This document shows, piece after piece, positions 1-11,661 of a DNA stretch of 64,000 nucleotides. The notes beneath the pieces are model-generated. The model saw only the letters and a program-made list of their open reading frames with translations. It did not search any database and was not told the DNA's origin. Each line of letters begins with the position of its first letter. Within the stretch, counting starts at the first letter, position 1. Origin of the DNA: Paracentrotus lividus (taxonomy: Eukaryota; Echinodermata; Echinoidea; Camarodonta; Echinidae); the NCBI GenBank assembly GCA_940671915.1, contig CALNVZ010003429.1, positions 22,511,690-22,575,689 on the forward strand, read 5' to 3'. Both the position numbers and the translations under genes were made by a program.

Positions 1-202
1 TTCGAAAATTTCTAGCATCTAAAAATAGACAATGAATTATGTGTACACTGTAGCTGTACTATTTGACATGAATTTGACAATTTGTTACTGAAGATGATAA
101 CTTTCTCTTTTAATATTTGGCTAATAAGTTGTTACTATTTCAAAAGATTGTTATGGTCATGGTAAATACCCTCTTCACTTTTCTGCACTGTTCAAGTTTT
201 TT

Positions 203-368
203 TTCAGAAATAAATAATTTTTTGTCCTTTTAAGCACGTCTAAAGTTGATTTTTTAAAAATATTTTTGTACCCCAGGTTCGATTTTCTGTAATGTTAGCT
301 TTCCAGAAGTAAATCATTCTTTGTTCTTGGACGCACTTCTGAAGTTGATTTTTTAAAATATTTTTCTC
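203..368. repeat. Two-copy tandem duplication (about 100-bp period) in syntaxin intron
   Basis: The stretch from CAGAAATAAATAAT to AAAAATATTTTT (about 206-267) recurs diverged as CAGAAGTAAATCAT to AAAATATTTTT (about 306-367). Both contain the core AAGTTGATTTTTTAAAA. The second copy sits immediately upstream of exon 393-483. Confidence 0.6.
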
Positions 369-392
369 TCTCGATTTCCTTGTTTGCAACAG

Positions 393-3300
393 TCAACAGA
401 TGCTAAGTCAAACCAATACCTCTATAGCTCAAACCAAACAATGTATGTCACAACTAGGTCACACAACAAGGAACTTGGAAAAGGTAATATAATTCTTATC
501 GCTTTTAACCATTTCAGATTTATTTCGATAGTATAAAATTGGAAATAATTATTCTTCTTGAAGTTTATCAGGAATTGGAAATTTGCATATGAAAGAATTA
601 CTGTTAATTGTCTGTCAAAAGAGAACACATATCCGTATATTTTTGTTGTATTTGAAAATTTGTTTCTTTTTTATTTCTCTCTGTCTATTGACTTTTTTCC
701 CCCTTTTTTGTTGTTGTTGTTGTTGTTGTTTTTTTTTTGGGGGGGAGGGGGGTTGATCAGAAGCAGATCCAGCATTGCCTTAAACAAAGGATTTTATTGG
801 CCCAATTGTCTGGGGATGATAGCATGTATAGGGTTGGTATAGCCCTTTGTTTGAGCTGATGCTGGGTCCATGCTTGGGTGATATTCATGTTCTTTAGAGA
901 AATTTCCAAATAAATCGCAATATAATTTTTCAAATTTTGAGATGAATTCATATTTTATGTTTCTGGTATTAATTTATAAGATTTCCTATACACTTAAAAT
1001 TCACAAATATATGTACATACACAGTCTGCTGATATAAATTTATTGTCCAAAGTTTGATATAATTTTTTTATTCCCAATTGTGATTTAATTATTGTCAATA
1101 CAATTGTGCGTATAGTTTAAAATAGAATTAACACTTCAATAGAAGACACACTTCTGAATGACTAAATTCAATGATTAACAGAACAACTAGGTGTGTGTAC
1201 TGTCAAGCTTTATGTACATGCAGTTTTGATTGTACTTTGACCCCGTTTAGAATACATCAGTGACTGTCTATTCCATGAAACATGATTTGTGCCAATGATA
1301 ATTTTTTGATTATGAAATTGCAGATAAATAATCTTCCTTAGTTTGTATAAAGATAGTTACTTGTTGAACTTTACTGCATTTTTTCTAGACTACAATCTTG
1401 CATTTATTGCATGTAACTTTGTTGTCCATGTGATTATAGTCTTGTATACACTTAGTTTCTAAGTTGCTTGGTGAACTTAATTCATCAAGCATATTTTATA
1501 TCATAGACTACAATTCTGCATGTATTACACATTTGTTGTAGATTTCAATCTTTATACATGTACATGTAGCTTCTAAGTTTTTGTTTGTTTTGAAATTGTG
1601 TTTTTATTGGTCACTTCAGAAATACAATCATAACATATATAAATTATAGTAAAAAAGAATACACGTCGGATTTACAGATTATTGTCAGCTAACCATTTGG
1701 TCATACACTGTCACCTGTTGATGTGAACAGTTATTTTGTTATTTCCTGTTGCAATGTATTTTTCCATCTTGTATGTATTAAATAATACTTTTATAACTTA
1801 GCTTCTAAGTTACTTTTTGTATTATACTTGTAGAACTTCATTTATGCACATTTATCATAGATTATATAATCTTGCACAGTTTATAACATACTTTTTGAAG
1901 TTCCTACCATTTATTTTAAATACATGTAAACCTACATGTACATATAGATTACAATCTTGCTTAGTTAGTCAGATATTTCTAGTCAATGAGAGCACTTTTT
2001 ATCAGACTGATCAGGAAGTGATCCAATTCCAAACCAACCAATATTAAACTTCTTTTGAACCGATTGTGAATTCCTAAACACAGACATGAGTGACGTACCA
2101 TACAGTGTGCATGTACTTTATTTGAATAGTGCCCATACAATTATGTCTCCTTTTAGTCACCCCTTTTTATCTGCGCAATGAGTTAATAAAGTACCCCCCC
2201 CAAAAAAAAAAAATAAATAAATAGATGAATAAAAAATGGACAAAAATAGCAAAATCGCTGACAAATCTTCTTTCTTTTTTTTTACTTTTTTTTTTTGCCG
2301 TTCATTATTTGTCAGACAATCTTGATAAATGTAAAAAAAAAAAATGGAACATGTATCTCAACACTCCAAGTAATAACTAGCTTCAAATTACAGGTGTGCA
2401 TCCATCATTTAGAGTAAAACAATAATATGACAAAGTGACTAGATATAAGAAAAAGAGCATATACAAGCAATTGCAAAATGAGCATACACAGATTCAATCT
2501 TCATCATCCTTTGTCTTTGAGTACGTCCTTGATTGATTTGCGAAAGCTCGCTATTATCGTATGTTTATTAGTAAGAGGAACATCTTACATCTACCCAAAG
2601 CAAGAGATATGTAATCCTTTCTCTCTTTCATTTTTTTCAGCAAAAGAAGGTTCAGTTTGAGAGGATAGCAAATGACTTTCACGACACCGTGCAGAGATAC
2701 GGCAGTGTACAAAAGGTCAGTATTATTTTCTCTAAAAGTTTTATTTCCCAAAATTTCATTAAAATATCTTGTAATGAAAACATACAAATAATGTTAATAT
2801 GAAATTATAGTACATGTATATTGCATGATAATTAGTTTATGTAAAAAAAAACAACATTTAACGCGATATGGAAAAAAACCTTCAAAACAATAACAATATA
2901 TACTTGACAATAAATGGTATGTATCAAAAGAAGTTAAGAAAAATAATAACAAAATGATAACAGTGGAAAACTAAAAGAGTAGTCATGATAGATCATATTG
3001 ATGTTCATCCATACATAATTGTAGAGACTGTGTTACCAGAACAAAAGAAAGAAACCAAATTTTTATAGACTAATTAAACTTTGCTTATAATATTTATTTG
3101 ATTTTTTTTCTTTTGTCCAGAGAGTTGCCAACAAGATGAGGTCGAGTCCGAGCGTACGACCGCAGAGCCAGAGCCAAGGGGTATGTATACATGTTGCTTT
3201 GAACACTTGGTCTAATTGCCAATTTGTCTAAGAGCCAAATTATCTAATTGCATTTTCATCTAATTCCCAAATGAATATTTGGTCTATTGCCAGTTTGTTA

Positions 3301-4118
3301 CTGAAAGTGACCAAGTGATGTTAGACCAAGAGGACATTAAACAAAGTGGACATAATAAAACGTAATGGGAATTACAATGTAGACAAAATGGTAGATTGTT
3401 GAATTGGCTGCAATTAGACGAAAAGGTAATTAGACAAACTGGTTGTAGACAAAATAGAATTACCATGCGGGATGAGACCAAACAGGCATTAGTCAAAGTG
3501 AGTTTATACCAATTGTCAATTTATCAAAGTTGGTCATTTGATGAGTTGGGAATAAAACAGCAGAGCAATTGCCACTAGAGCAAATGTTGTGGAAAACCTT
3601 TCCAAGTGGACGCCTCTTTATAAGCAACTCATGCAAAACAGTATGCCTAGCCTGGTTTGTTGTCATTGTTTTAAGATATTAAATACTTCCATTTGCTCTG
3701 AAACTATTAGTAGTTTGTTTGTAACGTTCGGAGCAATAGAATTTTATTTTATTTTGATCCCTTTCGCACTTGTTTTTTGAAGTTACTAGTTCACTTTAAA
3801 TATGCGGAGCCAAGATATTTAGTTGATTTGTCATATTACATGTAGTTCTTATATCAGCACACGCATTGAATGATTTTTTTGAAAAAACACTGACTTGATA
3901 ATTAATAATAATTACAATAAATTTTGCAGACTCTGGGTTTTGGAGAGCAAGGTCAGGATTACGATCAGAAGTCATCTCTCATATCAGCAGAGGAGGAAGA
4001 GAGAAGAAAACAGATGCAAGCTCAAATGCAACAGCAAGATGCAGCCATTGATTATGATCTGACATTAATCCAAGAAAGAGAGGAACAGATTAGGCAAATA
4101 GAGGTACAGTAGGGGTGT

Positions 4119-4149
<31 letters not shown>

Positions 4150-7100
4150 AAAGGAAAGTGAGAAAGGATAAAAGAAAATACAAAACAAAACAAAGAATAA
4201 GGAAGAAAGGACAGAAGAAAGAAGAAGAAGAAGAAGAAGAAGAAGAAGGAAAAAGAAGAAGAAGAAGAAGAAGAAGAAGAAGAAGAAGAAGAAGAAGAAG
4301 AAGAAGGAGAAGAAGAAGAAGGAGGAGGAGGAGGAGGAGGAAGAGGAGGAGGAAGAGGAAGAGGAAGAAGAGGAAGAAGAGGAAGAGGAAGAAGAGGAAG
4401 AAGATAGAAAGAAGAAAGAAGAAAGAAGAAAGAAGAAAGAAGAAAGAAGAAAGAAGAAAGAAGAAAGAAGAAAGAAGGAGAAGGAGAAGGAGAAGGAGAA
4501 GGAGAAGGAGAAGGAGAAGGAGACTTTTTTTTTTGACTTTTCAAAGTAAAACTTTATTTACAATCAAAATTTTACAAATAAATAATGTATAATCAATGAT
4601 GCACTTTACACTGTCAGTGATCATATTTACCATTATTATAAAAAACATACAGGTTAATATCATGTTAAATAAATCGGAATATATCAATAATAGTAATAAT
4701 AATTGACATGAACATAAACGTAATGCCACTTGGCATGAGTGGAGGGTAATAAGCTCTAGCTAATTAAGAGCCTTCTAAAAGAGTAATGGATACATAAGTC
4801 AAACGCATGATAATACGAGATAAACTTAGTTAAATTAACCATGTTTTTATGCCATTATGCATCTGCAATAAAAAGTACATTGTTTGTGAGACCAAGTTTT
4901 GTGAAATGAATTCATATGTTCTGTACTTTGTAGAACTCAAAATCAATTAATTATCCTGGTTTTTATCTGGATAACCAAAAAAGGAAGAGGATCAAAGAAA
5001 CGGGATGTTATCGATAAAGCCAAAACAATGTACTTTTGAAAACTGATGATAAGGTAATTTGTAGGCGTACAGCTTCCCGCGACAACGACCCCCTGCATGT
5101 GGAATGAGAGTCCAGTATTTTCAAGTCAATTTTTGATTTTGGGTAGAAGACGTGAGAGAAGATGATGAAGAGATCCAAGGCTGGTTGAATAGAAGTACAT
5201 TCGATGAAAGATGTAAGATTAGTTCCTTTCTCACCACACCACCCACAAGAAGAAGAATTTCTGGGTTGAGATTGATGTAGAACTGGCAAAGAGATGGTAG
5301 TACATTGTGTAGAGTTTGTATTGGATATCTCCGTCTTTCTTGTATGATGGGTACCGCGTATATTCAGTCCAGTTTACAGATTGTGGACGATGAGATTATT
5401 GCTTTGTTGTGCCAGTGAGTGATTTGAGTTTTCGGTAAAGAGTTAACGGAGCAGTTTGAGGATGTTGTAAGATTGCTTTGCTGGAAACTGTAAGCATGTT
5501 CGGTGGTGCCCTTGATGATTGGGAAAGGAGGTCAAAAATTTGAATCAAATTAACCAAGGTTGATCTGTCGAAGAGTGAAATAACGTTGTTTATGATTGAG
5601 TCCATCAGTCGAGAAATCTTGGGGAAAGATGGGCAATCAGTACGTGAAATCTTGAAAGTTCAAACTGGAGCTGGCGAATGGAAGGACGCTGTAGGATGGA
5701 TGAAAAGATTACATCATCTGCGCGGATCCACTTGCGATTATTGTTTACAAGATGTTTAACAAGTTTAATTCCACATGCAAAGAGTCTATGAGGGAAAAGT
5801 GCAACACCAGTCAAAGAACAATCAAAGAATCGATGATAATTTAAAGGAATATTCAAAACATGGTTAACAGAGAAGGACGATGTGTCTACCTGAGTTCCAG
5901 ATAAATTCCAAGCACGTAAAATTTCGGAATAGAAACAAGGAGAAGGAGAAGGAGAAGGAGAAGGAGAAGGAGAAGGAGAAGAAAGAAGAAGAATCTTGAA
6001 GAAACAACCCAAACAAACAAGGGAGAGGGAGTGAGAGAAGGAGAGTAAGAAATAAAAAAAAACGACCAAACATGAGTGAGAAAGTAAGAAAGGACAAAAG
6101 AAAAAAAAAAGATATAGATTAAAATAGGAAACAGATATTGTATTTATTTTAATGCATTTTGTTCTATCTTCATCTCAAATCCTAGGCAACCATGTTAGAT
6201 GTGAACGAAATATTCAAAGATCTGAGTATGATGGTATCAGAGCAAGGTGAAATGATTGGTAAGCAATGCTCCAGTTATTATTTTTTTTTTTATGCTACTC
6301 AAATACTCTTTAGTCCATATGCCTTGGGTATGAATAGCCAGGGCCAATTTCATAAAGAGTGATTGTTATTATAGTAACTTTGTCATTAATTGTATCTTTC
6401 ATGAATTGCTGCATTTTGATTTGTTGTTAAGCAGTGTTACCGTCAACCTTTGATGGCAAATTTACTATAATAATAGTAACTCTTTATGCATTGGGGCCCA
6501 TATGTTCAAAAGCTACTGACATACAATGACATAAATATTATTCATATCTACATGTGAGAAGGTTCTATGAAATGATCTATAATCAATATCTGAAGATAAA
6601 CATGTCCCAAGTCCATGGCAGTTCATTTTGAGTTGTACATCATGAAGATCTTCATCGTTCATCTTCAAAACGATGATTGAAAATTCCTCTAAAAGATGAG
6701 GATTTGGAGATTGTTGCAACTGCTTTTTTCTTTAATTTGATGCATGTTTGTAATCAGTTATATTTTCAAGGTTCTCTTTTTCAAATTTGCACCTTTCCTT
6801 TCCCCTCGTAATAATGTGTAAAACACTCTTTGTAAAGTGCCATGAGCATCATGCCCGACGGACCTGAGCGCTATATAAGAAGCAACAATTATTATTTTGT
6901 CGTATTTACTTTTAGATTCAATCGAGGCCAATGTTGATAGAGCGGGAGATAATGTAGAAGAAGGTTCCAAACAACTCGCAACAGCCAGCAGATATCAGGT
7001 AAAAACCATCCTCATAAAGCTCAGTCGTGTATCCACCTCATGAATATACATGTACATGAATGTGCTTGTACCTGTAAACATTTTTTGTTGCTATGGTGAT

Positions 7101-9719
7101 GGTATACCACCGCAATTTTTCATCAATAGTTAATTGATGATGATGATGATAATGATGATGAATAGGAGGAGGAGAAGGAGAAAAGGAGGACGATGATAAT
7201 GATTGGCGGTGACAATAATGATGATTATGATGGTGATGGGGATGATGGTCGTGATGATGATGATGATGGTGGTGATGATGGTGGTGATGATGATGATGAT
7301 GATGGTGATGATGATGGTGATGGTGATGATGATGGTGATGATGGTGGTGATGATGATGATGATGATGGTGATGATGATGGTGATGGTGATGATGATGATG
7401 ATGATGGTGATGATGAAGATGGTGACGATGATGATGATATGATGATGATGATGATGATGAAGATGGTGATGATGGTGAGGAAGGTGACAATGATAACAAT
7501 GACATTTTGAAGAGGTTTCTATTGGACAGTTTGCCAAAATTTAATAGCAATTCTTATTTTAATGATTTGTAATAAAGCCCCATAAAATGAGTACAATATT
7601 TGTAGGGTAAGTTTGTACATGTAGGTGTGACATATTTGTTGTTTCGTGCTTAAACTGCTATTGTGCTTCATAAAGAACAGTATTTGTTTATCATTGTTTT
7701 GTGTCTCCAAGTATTTAATTGATAAAAATTCAGCTGTGCATTCACAACAATAAAGGCCTTCCCCATCAGCATTTTAAACCATTATTATTTTGTTTTCCAA
7801 GTATTTGATGGGTTTACTTTCAGCTGTGTGTACATAAAGAAATCAGTCCTCACAATAACATTGTTTGTACTTTCATTATTTTGTGTTTTTCGTCTGTTTC
7901 ATATTTCATTCTTCACAGAAAAAGGCGCGGAAAAAGATGTGCTGTGTATTCATTATCATTGCTGTCTGTGCCATTATTCTCACACTCATCTTGGTTTTCC
8001 AGCTGACATAAGACAGAGATCATGCTTTCAAATTCCAGCGTCAAGTCAGAATTCGGTAGTGATTCTAATTTCATGCATATTTTTATATTGATGGTGGCAA
8101 GTTTAGGTGGCTTAGCACAACTACATGTATGAGTGGTTTATATGAATGCATGGGAACTCAAAATGTGTACCTGTTGAAAAACACAATATGATTGCATAAA
8201 CAACGATTATAACATTTCTAGAACCAGTAAAATGTTTACACTTTATATTTTCTTCCAAAATCAAGGGAATTTATACAGTCCACACTTGTTATAATGAGCA
8301 CAGATACGGGATTTGTTATAACCAGTCATACTTGGTGCAAACATATGTTCACTGTTTAATATTACAAATTTTTTTGTTTTCAAGTTTATTGGCGTGGCCC
8401 CAAGCACCTTGTTATAATATTAGTGGACTGTGTTTAGATGATTCCATCAATAGTAATTGCGCCTTGTGTGTTTTACATTCATTTGTATGAGCCCCTACAT
8501 TATATGAGCCCCTACATAGTGCTAAGCCACCTGACACTTTGTTGCTGCCAAGCTTGTCATTTGTGTATCATGTGATTGTTGCATAAGGGAATTTACACCT
8601 ACATGTAATGTATGTCCTGGGCCAAGGATATCAAGAAGTTTCATCAGTCATATTGCACATGATGAAAACAAAAATGCAGCTAAATGTAGATGTAAGAATT
8701 CCTTGTATACTTGATACGCCATATATTTCTGGACAAATACACTTTTTGTGAATAGGGCTTGTCAGACCATTTCGCTTGTGATTAAATTCACTATCACACA
8801 TTGGTGGCAATTCCACTGATGGTTCTCAAGGTTTAAATGTTTGATAAGGAGACAAAAACTTAAAAACTTGCCAAATAATTTTCCCCCAGTAGTTTGTAGC
8901 TAATTTTTCTTTGTAAAGCTCCGTAAACTTATTATTCACTCTTTCCGATAGGATTCCCTAGTCGCGGAACCGTATTGCAACCACTGCACGATTTACAACA
9001 AGCATACTTTCACTAAACTATAGTGAACTTTTAAAAGGTCATTCTATTTTAGAATTTTGTTAAATTCACAACCCAGTATTGATTTGCAAAATTCACGAAA
9101 ATCAATCCCCTTCAAAACATATGGCGTATACAGTATTGCCTTGTATTAAATCAAGGAAATTTTTACAGTTAACAACATGTTGTCACCTTTTATTTAATAA
9201 CGTTGGAGCTTAGAAATCTGAGTAAATCGCTTGTTATCAATAAATAAATGCACTCTCAAAAAATAATTAATGTGAGTAGTATATGGTCAAGTTGGAATTA
9301 GGTAACTGATTAAATTAGACTTATGTTGTGAACTACTATTTTACAGCATTTTATAATTATAGAATCGAATGATGAATTGGTTAACAATTAAAAGTCAGTG
9401 GTAAAATTTATCTTGTGACTTCGGCCTCCTTCAGTGCTTTTATAACAATTGCGATTATATTTTTGCACTTTGTAGATTCAGCATTGATTCATCATGCCAT
9501 AAATTATTTTGTAGCTGGAATGGTACATGCATTTTAAAATGGAAATACATATTTAAGACAGGTTGTGTATTGTAACTCTCCTGTTTATCATACATGTTTT
9601 ATTTTCTTAAATTTTCTTTATTTCAGAAAAAGGCCAGAAAAACAATGTGTTGTATCTTCTGTGTACTGGCTACAGTAGCTGTTGTAGTGGTTATTGTCTT
9701 GGTGATACTTTTGAAGTAA
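393..9719 (+). CDS. STX12/STX7-like: Syntaxin-7/12-like Qa-SNARE, 3' part of gene (5' end outside window)
   Basis: Exons read directly: 393-483, 2641-2715, 3121-3180, 3930-4103, 6186-6258, 6916-6998, then one of two terminal exons (7919-8011 or 9627-9719). All are bounded by AG and GT(A/G/C) signals and join in phase. The first two encode the end of the N-terminal helical (Habc) region (CMSQLGHTTRNLEK, then FERIANDFHDTVQRYGSVQK). The third encodes a Ser/Gln-rich linker. Exons 4-6 encode the SNARE helix, with IQEREEQIRQIE, LDVNEIFKDLSMMVSEQGEM (the central ionic-layer Gln lies in SEQGEM) and DSIEANVDRAGDNVEEGSKQ. The family mediates fusion of endosomes and lysosomes. Syntaxins 7 and 12 share the EIFKDL...QG..IDSIEANV signature, so I cannot decide between them; this may be their common invertebrate orthologue. 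The start codon and first Habc helices lie left of the window. Confidence 0.9.
756..880. repeat. Imperfect palindromic MITE-like repeat, copy 1
   Basis: The arms resemble each other inverted (GATCCAGCATTGC...AAACAAAGG against CCCTTTGTTT...GCTGGGTCC). The centre contains GGCCCAATTGTCTGG, which is also found in the repeat at 22972-23100. A poly-T/poly-G stretch (729-752) lies just before it. Confidence 0.5.
1385..2030. repeat. Degenerate dispersed or tandem units in syntaxin intron
   Basis: Variants of TAGATTACAATCTTGCA and AGCTTCTAAGTTACTT recur several times in the same order (about 1388, 1445, 1505, 1568, 1800, 1860, 1947). This suggests an old, decayed tandem array. No coding signal was seen. 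Confidence 0.4.
3208..3580. repeat. Repeat rich in TCTAATTGCC/TTAGACAA words
   Basis: The words TCTAATTGCCAA, TTTGTCTA, AATTAGAC and TTAGACAAACTGG alternate in both orientations, forming a short-period foldback-like tract in the intron between exons 3121-3180 and 3930-4103. The short ORFs across it have no protein-like features. Confidence 0.5.
4115..4524. repeat. Purine-strand microsatellite: (AG)n, (GAA)n, (GGA)n
   Basis: About 400 bp of almost pure A/G on the + strand: AG repeats at 4119-4142, then GAA, GGA and AGAAAGA units. It lies right after the donor of exon 3930-4103. Long Arg/Lys/Glu or Ser/Leu/Pro frames across it are composition artefacts. Mirror-repeat polypurine tracts can form triplex (H-) DNA. 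Confidence 0.9.
4523..5938 (-). mobile_element. 5'-truncated non-LTR retrotransposon (LINE), minus strand
   Basis: Read on the minus strand, the segment ends with AATAAAGTTTTACTTTGAA and an A tract (poly-T on + at 4525-4534). It is flanked on both sides by GGAGAAGGAG microsatellite, consistent with insertion into the tract at 4115-4524/5940-5985. Broken minus-strand reading frames give ILRAWNLSGTQVDTSSF, LFACGIKLVKHLV and, nearer the 3' end, a Cys-rich SSCGWCGE...SFIECTS like the C-terminal zinc motif of LINE reverse-transcriptase ORFs. Stops and frameshifts show it is dead. Clade is not determined. Confidence 0.6.
5939..5985. repeat. (GGAGAA)n microsatellite, right part of the interrupted tract
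   Basis: GGAGAA units continue the repeat seen at 4480-4522 and were probably one array before the LINE inserted. Purine-rich sequence continues to about 6110. Confidence 0.75.
6341..6500. mobile_element. MITE with about 40-bp terminal inverted repeats
   Basis: The left end GGGCCAATTTCATAAAGAGT...TATTATAGTAAC is mirrored by TACTATAATAATAGTAACTCTTTATGCATTGGGGCCCA at the right. It is about 160 bp with no coding capacity, and sits in a syntaxin intron. Confidence 0.7.
6770..6900 (+). mobile_element. SINE/LINE 3' tail fragment
   Basis: The sequence runs ...CATGAGCATCATGCCCGACGG..CTGAGCGCTATATAAGAAG and then AACAATTATTATT. A GAGCGCTATATAA end followed by short AT-rich repeats is typical of SINE and LINE tails in marine invertebrates (recalled, not searched). 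It ends just before the acceptor of exon 6916-6998. Confidence 0.4.
7130..7500. repeat. (GATGGT/GATGAT)n microsatellite in syntaxin intron
   Basis: About 370 bp of GATGAT/GGTGAT trinucleotide repeat with higher-order periodicity (blocks such as GATGATGATGGTGATGGT recur). His-, Asp-, Met- and Ile-rich frames on both strands are by-products of the repeat. It lies between the last common exon (6916-6998) and terminal exon A. Confidence 0.9.
7919..8011 (+). CDS. Syntaxin alternative terminal exon A (membrane anchor)
   Basis: Acceptor TTCTTCACAG precedes an open reading frame in phase with exon 6916-6998. It encodes KKARKKMCCVF, then about 20 hydrophobic residues ending LVFQLT and a TAA stop. This is a basic juxtamembrane stretch, a Cys-Cys pair (possible palmitoylation site) and a C-terminal transmembrane anchor, as expected for a syntaxin. 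Exon B about 1.6 kb downstream encodes the same module with a different hydrophobic sequence, so the two are best read as alternative last exons. No AATAAA was noticed soon after the stop; one lies near 9240. Confidence 0.85.
   Translation, partial: KKARKKMCCVFIIIAVCAIILTLILVFQLT
8274..8412. repeat. Possible short MITE (ACAGTCCAC termini)
   Basis: ACAGTCCAC at the left is mirrored by GTGGACTGT at the right, and CTTGTTATAA occurs near both ends in direct orientation. It is about 138 bp, between syntaxin terminal exons A and B. Weak case. Confidence 0.35.
9627..9719 (+). CDS. Syntaxin alternative terminal exon B (membrane anchor)
   Basis: Acceptor TTTATTTCAG is followed by an exon of the same length (30 codons plus TAA) and same phase as exon A. 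It encodes KKARKTMCCIF and a Val-rich transmembrane helix ending LVILLK. The shared KKAR-K-MCC start indicates an exon duplication. The hydrophobic cores differ strongly: Ile/Thr/Cys-rich in A, Val-rich in B. Its likely poly(A) signal is AATAAA at 10868-10873. Confidence 0.85.
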   Translation, partial: KKARKTMCCIFCVLATVAVVVVIVLVILLK

Positions 9720-9825
9720 TGATGCTTACACCATTTTAATGCCCAGAAATTCACCTTTTTTCAGGAGATGTACAAAAGTTTATCAGATTTTCCTTTTTTT
9801 TTTGCATGTTCAGCCCCCCAACTTA

Positions 9826-9976
9826 ACAGTAGCTGTTATAGTGGTTGTTGTGTTGGTGATACTATTAAAGTAATGGCACTATACCATTTTTTTGCCCAGA
9901 AAGTCACTTTTTTTTCAGTAGATGTATGAAAACGTTATCAGATCGTACTTTTTCGCATGTTCAGCCCCCCAACTTT
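9826..9976 (+). repeat. Partial tandem duplicate of syntaxin exon B 3' half plus 3'UTR
   Basis: The segment beginning ACAGTAGCTGTT inside exon B (about 9672) and running through the stop codon to the C-rich GTTCAGCCCCCCAACTT is repeated directly downstream. The copy still reads AVIVVVVLVILLK and a TAA stop, but lacks the KKARK-MCC start. An AACAG lies at its 5' edge, so a cryptic acceptor is conceivable but weak. Confidence 0.8.
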
Positions 9977-10867
9977 CAAAATTATGGCGCTACCCATGAG
10001 TTGTACATATTTTTTAGTGCCAACAGCATCGGTGAAAGAAAATCTTTGGAGCTTGGGGTGATTTAGTTTGGGCAAACTTTACAAGAGCTCTAAATACAAA
10101 ATAGTAGGGAGCTAGAAATTTTTTCTTCAAGGAAATTGTGAAAGTGTTTGTGTAAACATGTATTTTTAACATTGTACAGCATGTATGTATTGATATCTGC
10201 AAACCCATCATTGAAAGGTAATCATGATTATTATTGATGACAGTGACAATAATCTGAATACTATTACAATGGTACATGATTAGGAGTAACCTTTAAGCAG
10301 GGATAATTTTCAAATTAAATCTTGTTTTTCCACAGTACTACATTAGGAATGCTTGTTTATCAATGCCTGAATGCACTCATACCAAGCATTGTCACTTAAA
10401 TTATCCAGTACGTAATGCGAGTCATAATAATCCACCACTGAAGCATATGAGGAAAAGGAGTAACACAATATTTGAAGAGCTTGGTTTTAAATGGTCCTAA
10501 TTTTCATTATGTACATGTATTGGGAGGTGGATTCTATATTAACCGGGATGGCACCTTTCAGACTAAAGTAAATTCCTACTTTTTAGACCTTACTTTTTAC
10601 CATAGGAAACACCTTTTTGAGTACAAAATGAACCCATTCAATATGATTTTCCTACTTTTTTTTTAATGACTTCTAAGTGGTATCCCTGATATTAAATTTA
10701 TTTCATGCTGGTAGAGTAATCCACATTCCAGTGTCACAATTTGTGTCTTTGAAACTAAATGCATATGAGCCTACAATGTCTTAGTGTATGTTCCATCATT
10801 ATTCTATCGTACACATGTGTACCTTAATTTGTGATATGTACATGTATGTGTTTATCTAGATATTTTC

Positions 10868-10873
10868 AATAAA
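10868..10873 (+). promoter_or_regulatory. Poly(A) signal AATAAA, probable syntaxin 3' end (isoform B)
   Basis: AATAAA sits 1.15 kb after the exon B stop, within AT-rich sequence without other coding signals. It is followed shortly by a poly-C tract (about 10917-10937). Assigning it to the syntaxin transcript is inference. Confidence 0.45.
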
Positions 10874-10916
10874 GAATGTACAGTAGCTTACTTTTGTAAT
10901 GAAATCCTGAAAAGTC

Positions 10917-10937
10917 CCCCCCCCCCCCCCCCACCCC
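10917..10937. repeat. Poly-C tract
   Basis: A run of C interrupted once by A, immediately downstream of the probable syntaxin poly(A) signal. Confidence 0.9.
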
Positions 10938-11661
10938 CGGAGGTAAAAGTATATTCACCTTTTTCGTGCTACATGTATGAGTGCTTTCAATGATACATGA
11001 TATTGGACTTTTCCTCAAATTGCATGTTCTTCAATGCCCAGGCCACAAATATTATCAGCCTACATGTAATTGTTTTTTTTTCTTCTCTCTTTTTAATAAC
11101 AACAGGGATATTCTTTTAACAAACAGCAAGAAAAAACATTTTGTGTCTATCGACTCTGTTCTATTTATTACTGTGTTTCATCAAAAGGGAAGGGTACAAT
11201 GTATTAGATGAAAACATTTTACTGGAATGCATGGAGAAGGACTGATTTAATTATTATTCTTGAAATTGCACCATTCATTTGCAAATTTTTGGTTTCGGTA
11301 TGCACAGTTGTTGGAAATTTTCATGATTTTTTATTTTATGCAGATATTAGATTACATGTACATTTTAATTTGCGGTATCTTTGAGAATCATGATTTTAGC
11401 TTTCATGTTATTTTGCAATATTTTATGTTTTGTTGTTTAGTCAAATTGTTTACTATATCAACATCTTTCTGTATAGTTTACAAAAGAAATATTAAAAAAG
11501 ATTTCAAGAAAGAGCATAGTGTACACTGTCCCACCAATTTTAGTTTATGTACGATGACTTTTATGTACAGATATTTTGGTACAGATAGAGTGTAATTTGC
11601 AGAGTTAGAACAAAATATCAGTAAGAGGACAATTTCCAAATCTCAATTTGTGCAAACGTAG

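Noticed and set aside
4065-4592. Long Arg/Lys-rich (+) and Ser/Pro/Leu-rich (-) frames
   Set aside because: They run entirely through the GAA/GGA microsatellite and have no splice context or non-repeat domain.
7038-7550. His-rich and Asp-rich proteins of up to 170 residues
   Set aside because: Translation of the GATGGT repeat in several frames. A poly-His protein would need independent evidence.
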